From NCBI RefSeq assembly GCF_037977055.1, contig NZ_CP150274.1, positions 5,952,001 through 6,016,000 on the forward strand: a stretch of DNA of 64,000 nucleotides. The letters run 5' to 3'. Below the pieces are notes generated by a model. It saw only the letters and a list, made by a program, of their open reading frames with translations. It did no database searches and had not been told where the DNA came from. This stretch comes from Paenibacillus sp. FSL K6-1096. Its GTDB lineage: Bacteria; Bacillota; Bacilli; Paenibacillales; Paenibacillaceae. This document shows positions 36,509 to 44,035 of this stretch, piece by piece (position 1 is the first letter of the stretch; every line of letters begins with the position of its first letter). Made by a program: the position numbers and the translations under genes.

Positions 36509-37396
36509 TCAGGTGATGGAAGCTTCATAGATAGCCTCGATAGAGGCAGCAAGAGTCTTGTGGAATTCCTCGTCACTCTGCTGATCGGTGAGACCTTGGG
36601 ACAACGCGCGGGAGAAGCTGGCAATCACGCCATGCTGACGGGCGAGCTTCTCGTTCGCCTCAGCCTGGGTATACCCGCCGGACAGGGCTACGATGCGCAC
36701 CACATGGGGATCGGCGGTCAGGTCCCGGTAGAAGTCATCCTCAGTGGGGAGAGACAGCTTGAGCATAACCTTGACATCATCGTCCAGCTCGGACAGGTGG
36801 CTAGCCAGCTCACGCTTCAGGATCTGCTCGGACGCCTGCTTGTCCGGGCTGAGGATATCCACCTCCGGTTCAATAATCGGAACCAGCCCGTATGCGGCGA
36901 TCTGCCGGGCCAGCTCGAACTGCTGCTGCACCACAAGATGAATGCCCTCCGGGTTGGCGTCATGAATGACGGAGCGCATTTTGGTGCCGAAGATATGCTT
37001 GTCTACTGCCCGCTTAAGCAAGTCATCCAGGCCGGGAATAGGCTTCATGAGCTGTACACCGTGCTGAGGCTCGGCCAGTCCCTGGTCGATTTTGAGAAAT
37101 GGCACAATCCCTTTACGCTTCCACAGATAATCGGCAGTAAATTGCTTGTCAATCGACCGGTCCATCGTGTTCTCGAACAGAATCGCACCGAGGATGTACT
37201 GGGACTGGAAGGCGGGGCTCTGGATAATGCGGGTTCTCATCGCGTGGACCAGCGTATACATCTCTTCATCGCCCGTATAACGGTCTTCCTTGATGCCGTA
37301 TTGACGTAAGGCCTTGGGGGTGCTTCCGCCGCTCTGATCCAGGGCAGCTATGAAGCCTCTGCCGGTATGCATTCTGTCCAGTTGTTCGGTATTCAT
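36509..37396 (-). CDS. class I fructose-bisphosphate aldolase
   Basis: 295 residues. GFIAALDQSGGSTPKALRQYG, FENTMDRSIDKQFTADYLW, VPFLKIDQGL and VKVMLKLSLPTEDDFY match bacterial class I (Schiff-base) aldolases; the Lys in VMLKLSLP is the likely Schiff-base residue. It cleaves fructose 1,6-bisphosphate to DHAP and glyceraldehyde 3-phosphate in glycolysis. A single-gene unit convergent with the oxidoreductase gene. The strain presumably also has a class II enzyme elsewhere, but that is not visible here. Confidence 0.93.
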   Translation of the reverse strand: MNTEQLDRMHTGRGFIAALDQSGGSTPKALRQYGIKEDRYTGDEEMYTLVHAMRTRIIQSPAFQSQYILGAILFENTMDRSIDKQFTADYLWKRKGIVPFLKIDQGLAEPQHGVQLMKPIPGLDDLLKRAVDKHIFGTKMRSVIHDANPEGIHLVVQQQFELARQIAAYGLVPIIEPEVDILSPDKQASEQILKRELASHLSELDDDVKVMLKLSLPTEDDFYRDLTADPHVVRIVALSGGYTQAEANEKLARQHGVIASFSRALSQGLTDQQSDEEFHKTLAASIEAIYEASIT

Positions 37397-37569
37397 CGTT
37401 CTATATCATTCCCTTCTGTGAAATGAATGGTAACTCTATCGCTTAGTATAGCACTTCACCAGCAGGACATACATCAGGGACAGGTAAAGTTTTCCATTTG
37501 AACCTGAGAGATATGGTATGTTACCTTGTTCAATAGGATGGTATGATAGAAGGCGGGGTGAATCTAATT

Positions 37570-38217
37570 ATGACGAATGAAACAACGAATGAACCAACCA
37601 ATGAGACCGCAGGCGGCGAAGCAGAAGCTGCCGAGAAGGCCATGACCGAAGAGAATTGGAACGAACTGCTGAAGGCTGTTTTCCATAACGGCATTGTAGC
37701 GCTCAAGATGAGCTTCAGTGATGTTGAGGGCCAGGTGCTGAATCTGGAGGCCTACGGTCCGGTATTTATATACCGAGTGAAGGATAAGGAGAATTCGGAT
37801 TACTACTGCGGCTTCTTCCTGCGTGAGCTGGCGAACCGGTTCCAGTCCGGCAACAGTCCGGAGATCTGGATGGCCTCCTTCTTCCACGAGCTGATGAAGA
37901 CCAAGGGCGGCAACTCCATGCCAAGACCGCTCACCAGCGAAGAGGAAGCCAAGGCCGCTGTGGATAATGTGCTGGTTCCTATGTGCATTGCCGCTGTGAC
38001 GGAGGAGTTCGCACCGGAGCAGGTCCATGCCGGACTGGCCTGGAATGAAGAGCATGGGCCGGTCTTTGAAGCAGGCTTCCCTGCGATCACGGACGGGAAC
38101 AATGTCTGCGCGATCCCGCTCCACCTGCTGCTGATGCATCTGCAGCTTAACCGCGATCCGTCCGAGCTGCTCCTGCAGGGCTTGTACAAGATCCGCGAAG
38201 AGAACGGACTGGAGTAA
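37570..38217 (+). CDS. hypothetical acidic protein
   Basis: 215 residues, acidic and soluble. The start is rich in Asn/Thr/Glu repeats (TNETTNEPTNETAGGEAEAAE) and looks disordered; the rest is a compact domain with conserved-looking YYCGFFLRELANRFQSG and EVFAPEQVHAGL-type segments. I do not recognise it. Start choice is uncertain: AGAAGGCGGGGTG lies 14 nt before ATG 37570, and ATG 37543 and GTG 37558 are in frame. A terminator follows it. Confidence 0.7.
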   Translation: MTNETTNEPTNETAGGEAEAAEKAMTEENWNELLKAVFHNGIVALKMSFSDVEGQVLNLEAYGPVFIYRVKDKENSDYYCGFFLRELANRFQSGNSPEIWMASFFHELMKTKGGNSMPRPLTSEEEAKAAVDNVLVPMCIAAVTEEFAPEQVHAGLAWNEEHGPVFEAGFPAITDGNNVCAIPLHLLLMHLQLNRDPSELLLQGLYKIREENGLE

Positions 38218-38249
38218 GGCTACCGGAACAGAATGAACCGAGCAGAGGG

Positions 38250-38275
38250 CCGCTTTCTTTTGGAAGCGGTCTTTT
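38250..38275 (+). terminator. terminator of the hypothetical acidic-protein gene
   Basis: CCGCTTTC pairs with GGAAGCGG (one G-T wobble) around TTTT, then TCTTTTG. Confidence 0.82.
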
Positions 38276-38458
38276 GCTGTGTGCACTGAGTTCGCTGATT
38301 TGTCAAAATTCCGGTTCTTACGGGGAGCAAAAACGATATATATGGGGTGTAGTGGATGAAGGCGGTACCAATCCATTTTCGAAACCGGTTGGGTTAGGTT
38401 TTAATGGTGTGCATTGAGTATTGCCGGCCATTCACGAAAAACAATGAGGAGGACAATG

Positions 38459-39697
38459 ATGCCAAGAAGAGGGAAAGTCTTAAGCCTGCTCCTGATGTTC
38501 GCATTACTGACCGCACTGGTGCCTGCGGGAAGCGCAAGTGCAGCAACCTGGAATCTGGTCTGGAGCGATGAATTCGACGGCTCTTCGCTGAATAGCGGGA
38601 ACTGGACGGCCGAGACCGGCACAGGCAGCGGCGGCTGGGGCAATAATGAATTGCAATATTATACGAACCGTTCCCAGAATCTGAAGGTGACCGGCGGCAA
38701 TCTGGTGATTACAGCGCAGAAGGAAAACTATGGCGGCATGAACTATACCTCGGCGCGGATTAAGACGCAGGGGCTGAAGACCTTCACGTACGGCAAAATC
38801 GAAGCCCGCATCAAGCTGCCCTCGGGGCAGGGATTATGGCCTGCATTCTGGATGCTTGGCTCCAATATCACTTCCGCCGGCTGGCCGGCCTGCGGTGAGA
38901 TCGATATTATGGAGCGGGTGAATAATAACGCTGCCGTTAACGGTACGGTACACTGGGATGCCGGCGGCCATGCCGATTACGGGCGGGTGTCCGGCAATCT
39001 GGACTTCTCCCAGTACCATGTCTATAGCGTGGAATGGGATTCCAAGTATATCCGGTGGTTCGTGGACGGCAACCAGTTCAATGAATTCAATATTGAGAAC
39101 GGAACCGGCAACACTGAGGAATTCCAGAGACCGTTCTTCCTGCTCTTGAATCTTGCGGTAGGCGGCAACTGGCCGGGTGCTCCGAACGGGTCGACCAGCT
39201 TCCCGGCGCAGATGCTTGTGGATTATGTGCGGGTATATCAACAGGGTGCTCCAACAAGCGGGATTGTCAGCGGCGGGGTCTATACCTTAATGAACAAGGC
39301 AAGCGGCAAGGTGCTGGATGTGAAGGAGATCTCCACCGCAGACGGAGCGAAGGTTCACCAGTGGACGAACCTCACCGCCGCCAACCAGCAATTCAAAGTA
39401 GAGAGCACCGGAGACGGCTACTACAAGCTCACCGCCATGCACAGCGGCAAAATACTGGATGTGCCGAATGCCTCCACCGCCAGCGGCGTCCAGCTCCAGC
39501 AGGCGAATGACAATGGCAGCAACGCCCAGCGGTGGAAGATCATCGACGTCGGCGGCGGGTATTACAAGGTAATCTCCAAGGCCAGCGGGCTGGCGATGGA
39601 CGTCTCAAATTCTTCTACAGCAGACGGTGCCGTCGTGCAGCAATGGACGGACAACGGCACGGATGCTCAGAAGTGGCAGTTTATTAAGCTTAATTAG
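38459..39697 (+). CDS. secreted GH16 beta-glucanase with a C-terminal ricin-type lectin (CBM13) domain
   Basis: 412 residues. A signal peptide ends SASA (about 29). The GH16 domain (about 32-262) has WSDEFDG, the catalytic GEIDIMERV (nucleophile and acid/base Glu in ExDxxE) and AVGGNWPG. Residues about 270-412 form three ricin/RicinB_lectin_2 repeats ending in QQW or QRW motifs (VHQWTNL, LQQANDNGSNAQRW, VQQWTDNGTDAQKW). It should cleave beta-1,3(-1,4)-glucans such as laminarin or lichenan. ATG 38459 is 6 nt after GGAGGAC; upstream ATGs lie in the ribosome site. An AACCGGTT palindrome at 38383-38390 could be an operator. Confidence 0.93.
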   Translation: MPRRGKVLSLLLMFALLTALVPAGSASAATWNLVWSDEFDGSSLNSGNWTAETGTGSGGWGNNELQYYTNRSQNLKVTGGNLVITAQKENYGGMNYTSARIKTQGLKTFTYGKIEARIKLPSGQGLWPAFWMLGSNITSAGWPACGEIDIMERVNNNAAVNGTVHWDAGGHADYGRVSGNLDFSQYHVYSVEWDSKYIRWFVDGNQFNEFNIENGTGNTEEFQRPFFLLLNLAVGGNWPGAPNGSTSFPAQMLVDYVRVYQQGAPTSGIVSGGVYTLMNKASGKVLDVKEISTADGAKVHQWTNLTAANQQFKVESTGDGYYKLTAMHSGKILDVPNASTASGVQLQQANDNGSNAQRWKIIDVGGGYYKVISKASGLAMDVSNSSTADGAVVQQWTDNGTDAQKWQFIKLN

Positions 39698-39713
39698 GAT
39701 ATAGATGCAGGGG

Positions 39714-39740
39714 AAGGCCGCAGCCGATGCGGCCTTTTTT
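39714..39740 (+). terminator. terminator of the glucanase gene
   Basis: AAGGCCGCA / TGCGGCCTT stem with a 5-nt loop, then TTTT. Confidence 0.93.
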
Positions 39741-39860
39741 GTAAGATATTCAGGTGTTTTGGGGTCCCCGCCAAGTACCTGAGTCACCACCTACTCTAAA
39801 GCTCCACTTTGTGGGGTTATTTTGTTATACCATTAATATCCATTCTTGTGATATCGTTAA

Positions 39861-39875
39861 ATGTAAGCGCTGCGA
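39861..39875 (+). promoter_or_regulatory. near-match to a catabolite-response element upstream of the esterase
   Basis: ATGTAAGCGCTGCGA agrees with WTGNAANCGNWNNCW except at the penultimate position. It lies 22 bp before the esterase start, compatible with CcpA repression. A single degenerate match, so low confidence. Confidence 0.3.
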
Positions 39876-39896
39876 TTGCAGCAGTAACGGGGGGCG

Positions 39897-40865
39897 ATGG
39901 AATTGAAGGGTTCTCAGGGGTTCAGGCGGGTTCTGTTTCAGATTATGCTCTGTACGTCTTTGTCACTGGTTATGCCGGTGTTTCTGCTTCTTGAAGGGTG
40001 TTCATCGGTTAACTCTTCGGAACCCGCAGCAGATAAAGCTGAAGCCACGCCGCTTCAGACGCCAGGGCTTCAACAGCTGACCTTCCGCAGTGAGGCCCTG
40101 GATCAGGACATGCGGCTAAGTATCTACCTTCCTGAAGGCTATAACACGCAGCAGCGCTACCCGGTGCTCTATTTCATTCATGGCTATGGCAGCCGGGAAT
40201 CAGATATGTTTGAGGGGCTGAAGATTCAGCAGAATGCGGAACAATTAATCAAGGATGGCCTAATTGAACCGCTCATTATCGTCTCTCCCCAGATGGATAA
40301 CAGCTATGGTCTGAATTCCTCCCCCGTGTATAATGTAAACAATCCCGGTGATCCTTCGGCGCTCTACCGCGGGAGGTATGAGGATTATCTGGTCAAGGAC
40401 GTTGTAGGTTATGTGGACACGCACTTCAATACCCGGGCGGACCGGAAGTCAAGGTATATAGGCGGGGTGTCGATGGGCGGATTTATCAGCCTTCATGCTG
40501 CATTTTTACACAGTGATGTCTTTAGCAAGGCTGGCGGTCATAGCCCAGCGCTGTTCCTGGACGACTGGTCGGCGGTTGGCGGGGCGAACGGCCTGATCCA
40601 GTTCCTGTATCCGACGGAAGCGCTGCGGCAGGAGCGTGATCCGATTCTTCTGGCGGAGAAGCTGGAGCTTACGGATATGGGGGTCTACTTGGATTGCGGG
40701 GCTGAGGACAGCTACCGGTTCTTCGAAGGGGCGGAGAAGCTGTACACCCTGCTGAAGGATAAGGGCGTGCCGGTGGAATATCACCTCAGAGCCGGCCAGC
40801 ATGACGGAGACTATTGGATGGGCCATATGGACGAATATTTGCAGTTCTATGCGGGAAAGAAATGA
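39897..40865 (+). CDS. secreted alpha/beta-hydrolase, esterase D-like
   Basis: 322 residues. A signal sequence ends LLLEGC (Cys about 35), a plausible but unusual lipobox because Glu is at -2. The catalytic domain has RYPVLYFIHGYGSRES, nucleophile motif GVSMGG (Ser in GxSxG), an Asp in VYLDCGAEDSYRF and a His in YHLRAGQHDGDYW, the esterase D/putative esterase family. Likely a cell-surface ester hydrolase (feruloyl or acetyl esterase-like). It lies near the GH16 glucanase, consistent with polysaccharide use. It is followed 22 bp later by the DUF1801 gene. Confidence 0.85.
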   Translation: MELKGSQGFRRVLFQIMLCTSLSLVMPVFLLLEGCSSVNSSEPAADKAEATPLQTPGLQQLTFRSEALDQDMRLSIYLPEGYNTQQRYPVLYFIHGYGSRESDMFEGLKIQQNAEQLIKDGLIEPLIIVSPQMDNSYGLNSSPVYNVNNPGDPSALYRGRYEDYLVKDVVGYVDTHFNTRADRKSRYIGGVSMGGFISLHAAFLHSDVFSKAGGHSPALFLDDWSAVGGANGLIQFLYPTEALRQERDPILLAEKLELTDMGVYLDCGAEDSYRFFEGAEKLYTLLKDKGVPVEYHLRAGQHDGDYWMGHMDEYLQFYAGKK

Positions 40866-40887
40866 ACCTAAGGGAGGGGAAGCACAA

Positions 40888-41274
40888 GTGGAAAAGAACA
40901 AAGTCACCTATGAATCGGTTGACCAGTATATTGCGGCCTTTGAACCGGAGGTTCAGGAGCTGCTGCAGAGCTTGCGGAGGGTCATTCAGGAGGCTGCACC
41001 CGAGGCCGAAGAGAAGATCAGCTACCAGATGCCGACCTGGTATCTGCATAAGAATCTGGTGCATTTTGCCGCCTATAAAACGCACATCGGGTTCTATCCG
41101 GCACCTAGCGGAATCGAAGCCTTCAAGGAGGAGCTGGCACGCTATAAAGGAGCCAAAGGGTCAGTGCAATTTCCGATCCGCGAGCCGCTTCCCTATGAGC
41201 TCATTACGAGAATCGTCCAATTCCGGGTGGCGGAGAATCAGCAGCAGGCTGCGGAGAAGCGCAAAAAGAAGTAA
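40888..41274 (+). CDS. DUF1801 (YdhG/YjhX-type) protein
   Basis: 128 residues from GTG 40888, after AGGGAGGGGA. ESVDQYIAAFEPEVQELLQSLRRVIQEAAPEAEEKISYQMPTWY, KTHIGFYPAPSGIEAF and KGSVQFPIREPLPYELI are the DUF1801 signatures. Some members were described as iron chaperone-like (YdhG), but the role is not firmly known. It ends with a lysine-rich tail (KRKKK). Confidence 0.87.
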   Translation: MEKNKVTYESVDQYIAAFEPEVQELLQSLRRVIQEAAPEAEEKISYQMPTWYLHKNLVHFAAYKTHIGFYPAPSGIEAFKEELARYKGAKGSVQFPIREPLPYELITRIVQFRVAENQQQAAEKRKKK

Positions 41275-41296
41275 GCGGTTAGCTAGCGGCACGTGA

Positions 41297-41330
41297 ACAA
41301 GCCCCGATGTCCTCATATCGGGGCTTGTTG
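41297..41330. terminator. bidirectional terminator before the pepF gene
   Basis: ACAAGCCCCGAT / ATCGGGGCTTGT, a 12-bp perfect stem with an 8-nt loop, between convergent genes. Confidence 0.9.
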
Positions 41331-41353
41331 TATTTGCAGCGGTATCCCGGTGC

Positions 41354-43054
41354 TTACAGCGCCTTATCGTCGATACTGTTCAGCCAGCCCTCGATCTCGC
41401 CGATGACGGAGCTGATGCAGCCGTCCTGGAAAGGAGAGATGAGTCCGGCCAGCTTCACCAGCTCGGTGAAGGATCTGCTGCCTCCGGCCTGGCAGAGCTT
41501 CAGGTAATCAGGCCATGCTGAGGCAAAGTCCTCGTTCGAGCGTTTCCAGAACTGGAAGGCGCAGAGCTGGGCCAGTGTATAGTCGATATAGTAGAACGGA
41601 TGGCGGTAGATGTGGGCTTGTTTTTGCCAGAACCCGCCCTGCTCCAGGTACACGTTGCCGTCGTAATCGCGGTGAGGCAGATACTTCTGCTCAATGCGCC
41701 GCCAGGCTTGCTTGCGTTCCTGCGGAGTCGCCTCGGGATGCTCGTACACATAATGCTGGAATTCATCGACCGATACGCCGTATGGAATGAACTCCAATGC
41801 ATCGCCCAGGTGGTTGAAGCGGTACTTGTCGGCCTCCTCCTGGAAGAACAGGTCCATCCACGGCCAGGCGAAGAACTCCATGCTCATGGAATGAATCTCA
41901 GCGGCCTCGGAGGTAGGGAACGCATACTCAGGAACCTCCATATCGCGGCTGGAATACACCTGGAACGCGTGCCCGACCTCATGGGTCAGCACATCAATAT
42001 CGCCGGAGGTCCCGTTAAAGTTGGAGAAAATGAACGGGGCGCGGTAATCGCTGAAATAAGTGCAGTAGCCGCCGAATTGCTTCCCTTGTCTGCTGACCAG
42101 ATCCATCAGCCCGTTCTCCTGCATGAAGCTGAAGAATTCACCGGTCTCCGGGGACATCTCCGAATACATCTTAGCACCGTTGGCCACGATCCAGTCGGGA
42201 TCTCCCTTAGGAGTAGCGTTGCCGGAGTTGAACTGGATGCCTTCGTCGAAAAACTTCAGGGTGTCCAGGCCCAGGCGCTCACGCTGGCGCTGCTTCAGCT
42301 TCCCGGCCACCGGAACGATATGCTCCAGCACCTGCTTGCGGAAGTTCGCTACCATCCCGGCATTGTAATCGGTGCGTCCCATCCGGTCATAGCCCAGCTC
42401 GACGAAGCTCGGGTATCCCAGCTTGGCGGCGATGCCCGCCCGTACCTTCACCAGCTCATCATAGATCCGGTCGAACTCGGGCTCATGCTCGGCCATGAAG
42501 GCGTAACGGGCCTCGAAGGCGCCCCGGCGCACTTCGCGGTCGGTGGAGGAATCAAAAGGAATCAGCTGGGCCAGGGTGCGTTCTTCGCCCTGGAACATGA
42601 TTTTGGCGGAGGCGATCAGTTGGGTGTATTCAGAAGTCAGCTTATTCTCCAGTTGCAGGTCTGAAATGACCTCAGGGCTGAAGGTGCGCAGGGAGATTTC
42701 GGCCAGACTTAGCAGCTGCGTTCCCCATTCCTGCTCGAACTGGGCTCTGTATTTGGAGTTGACCAGCGCCCGGTAATACTCTGTAATATACTCCTGGATC
42801 ACCGGACCAGTCTCGTCCATATAATCCTGTTCCGCCTTGTAGAACGTATCCTCGGTGTTCATCGAGTGGCGGACACTGACCAGGGTCTCCATGGTGTCGA
42901 AGCGGCTGCGAAGCTTGTTTATTGCAGCTACTGCGGCTTTTTGTTCCTCCAGGTTGCCTGTCTCCAGGTCTTTGATCAGAGTGGTGAACTCCTGCTTGAA
43001 TTGCTCGACATCCGGACGTTCGTACACATATTCAGTAAATTTCATGGGCTGCAT
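41354..43054 (-). CDS. oligoendopeptidase F-type M3 metallopeptidase
   Basis: 566 residues. The zinc motif HEVGH in LTHEVGHAFQVYSSRDM (about 360) with a downstream Glu in SEAAEIHSMSMEFFAWPWMD identifies the M3B family, which is cytoplasmic and degrades 7-17-residue peptides. GTSGDIDVLTHE and QEEADKYRFNHLGDALEFIPYGVSVDEFQHYVYE are family-typical. The ribosome site AAAGGATG lies 2-6 nt before ATG 43054; a second ATG three codons on is possible. Confidence 0.93.
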   Translation of the reverse strand: MQPMKFTEYVYERPDVEQFKQEFTTLIKDLETGNLEEQKAAVAAINKLRSRFDTMETLVSVRHSMNTEDTFYKAEQDYMDETGPVIQEYITEYYRALVNSKYRAQFEQEWGTQLLSLAEISLRTFSPEVISDLQLENKLTSEYTQLIASAKIMFQGEERTLAQLIPFDSSTDREVRRGAFEARYAFMAEHEPEFDRIYDELVKVRAGIAAKLGYPSFVELGYDRMGRTDYNAGMVANFRKQVLEHIVPVAGKLKQRQRERLGLDTLKFFDEGIQFNSGNATPKGDPDWIVANGAKMYSEMSPETGEFFSFMQENGLMDLVSRQGKQFGGYCTYFSDYRAPFIFSNFNGTSGDIDVLTHEVGHAFQVYSSRDMEVPEYAFPTSEAAEIHSMSMEFFAWPWMDLFFQEEADKYRFNHLGDALEFIPYGVSVDEFQHYVYEHPEATPQERKQAWRRIEQKYLPHRDYDGNVYLEQGGFWQKQAHIYRHPFYYIDYTLAQLCAFQFWKRSNEDFASAWPDYLKLCQAGGSRSFTELVKLAGLISPFQDGCISSVIGEIEGWLNSIDDKAL

Positions 43055-43169
43055 CGCATCCTTTCTTTACCATATAGACTCTATTATATAATCGGCGTCC
43101 GCAAAAAACTAATATTCAGGCAGTAAAGTTTGATTATAGCTAATTGCGGGTGAAGCAGCGCCTGTATGG

Positions 43170-43198
43170 TTGAACGGGTATGGGAATTATTCTAGAAT
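43170..43198 (+). promoter_or_regulatory. sigma-A promoter of the leader/CD3324-like gene
   Basis: TTGAAC (43170-43175), 17 bp, TAGAAT (43193-43198). The transcript would start near 43205, giving a leader of about 210 nt. Confidence 0.7.
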
Positions 43199-43243
43199 AG
43201 AGGTAATCTGCACCAATTATAGAATTCCGGGAGGTGAAGACCT

Positions 43244-43300
43244 ATGTTTCGGATGAGTCAATATGAGCACGGCACACTCCATGCAAAGCCTGTGAAATAA
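43244..43300 (+). CDS. 18-residue leader ORF upstream of the CD3324-like gene
   Basis: A short frame reads MFRMSQYEHGTLHAKPVK and stops with TAA at 43298-43300. GGGAGGTG (43229-43236) gives it a strong ribosome site 7 nt before ATG. Its last eight codons are the left arm shared by two alternative hairpins, so a ribosome on this frame would control which one forms. The peptide resembles no family that I know. It is the kind of frame used for translation-coupled regulation, but translation is inferred from the ribosome site only. Confidence 0.6.
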   Translation: MFRMSQYEHGTLHAKPVK

Positions 43301-43380
43301 CGAAGGCGATAGCTTTGCATGGAGCGGATTCATATTCGCCTGAAGTATTGAATGGATACGGTTATTTACACAGGCTTTGC
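43277..43380 (+). promoter_or_regulatory. candidate RNA switch: two mutually exclusive hairpins
   Basis: CTCCATGCAAAGC (43277-43289) pairs perfectly over 13 bp with GCTTTGCATGGAG (43312-43324). The overlapping segment GCAAAGCCTGTG (43283-43294) pairs perfectly over 12 bp with CACAGGCTTTGC (43369-43380), and the pairing extends with single-base bulges through AAATAACG / CGGTTATTTA. The two stems share 43283-43289 and cannot coexist. No T tract follows either, so control of translation or RNA stability is more likely than intrinsic termination. The gene at 43417 with its own TTAAGGAGCG site begins 36 bp later. Confidence 0.65.
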
Positions 43381-43416
43381 CCTTAAAAGATCAATTTATT
43401 TTAAGGAGCGAGCCTT

Positions 43417-43692
43417 ATGAAAAGTGTAAATGCAGCCAAGCTGCTGCCAGACCATCTGCTGAAGGAAATTCAGCAATATATACAAGGTGAATCCTTGTAT
43501 ATCCCCGCCTGTCCGAGCAAACGCCGCAAGTGGGGCGAAAGCTCCGGGGCAGCCGGCTACTACCGGACCCGCAATGCGGAGATCCGCGAAGGCTACCGTA
43601 ACGGTACAGACATGGACCAGTTGTGCGAGCAATATGGTCTGTCGATAGATAGTATCCGCAAAATCGTATATTCCAAGAGCCCGCAGAGCTGA
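43417..43692 (+). CDS. small CD3324-family / Mor-like helix-turn-helix protein
   Basis: 91 residues. KLLPDHLLKEIQQYIQGESLYIP, KRRKWGESSGAAGYYRTRNAEIREGYRNGTDMDQLCEQYGLSIDSIRKIVYS is the pattern of the CD3324 family: an N-terminal helix resembling the Mor transcription-activator dimerisation domain and a C-terminal helix-turn-helix (MDQLCEQYGLSIDSIRKIV). It is likely a DNA-binding regulator. It is preceded by an unusually long leader with a short ORF and switching hairpins. Its stop codon lies in the loop of a terminator. Confidence 0.8.
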   Translation: MKSVNAAKLLPDHLLKEIQQYIQGESLYIPACPSKRRKWGESSGAAGYYRTRNAEIREGYRNGTDMDQLCEQYGLSIDSIRKIVYSKSPQS

Positions 43693-43706
43693 TCTGCGGG
43701 TTTTTT
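43680..43706 (+). terminator. terminator overlapping the end of the CD3324-like gene
   Basis: CCCGCAGA / TCTGCGGG stem (43680-43687, 43693-43700), loop containing the TGA stop, then TTTTTT. Confidence 0.93.
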
Positions 43707-43815
43707 GAGGTTGGGGGTGAGGGGCCTGCGCGGGAATAGTGCCGATCGGGTGCTGCGTATGGTCCAAGTATGCGTTGCAAATCTAGGAGAGTGACTGTGA
43801 CTCTAATGGGGGCGC

Positions 43816-43882
43816 GCGGACTGAGATTCCGCTAATATGGATTTACAGGGTCATATGGACCTTTGGCGGACTGAAAATCCGT
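43816..43882 (+). repeat. two-copy GCGGACTGA hairpin repeat in a 340-bp gene-free stretch
   Basis: GCGGA-CTGAGAT-TCCGC (43816-43832) recurs as GCGGA-CTGAAAA-TCCGT (43866-43882), exactly 50 bp apart, with ATATGG words between. A third related word, GCGGATAGCGGAATT, lies near 43920. The rest of 43707-44035 holds no gene; a 64-codon frame through it has no ribosome site and is probably repeat derived. Confidence 0.55.
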
Positions 43883-44035
43883 TATTGCTGCTGAGACAGG
43901 CCGATTGGGTGACTTTTAAGGCGGATAGCGGAATTATACTGTATCTCTGGTTTCGTTGGAAGTTTCCTGCTACCATTCCAAGTCTGAGCCGTAACAAGCT
44001 TAGTGTTATACATAATCTTCCATGGAGATGATATC

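Noticed and set aside
38383..38390. AACCGGTT palindrome before the glucanase gene as a LacI-type operator
   Set aside because: Only 8 bp and no second site; too little to call as a separate operator.
41600..42664. 354-codon plus-strand frame
   Set aside because: It is antisense to the oligoendopeptidase F gene, which has a clear HEVGH motif, ribosome site and terminator.
43837..44031. 64-codon frame before the amidase gene
   Set aside because: It starts inside the GCGGACTGA repeat region, without a Shine-Dalgarno, and resembles repeat-derived sequence.
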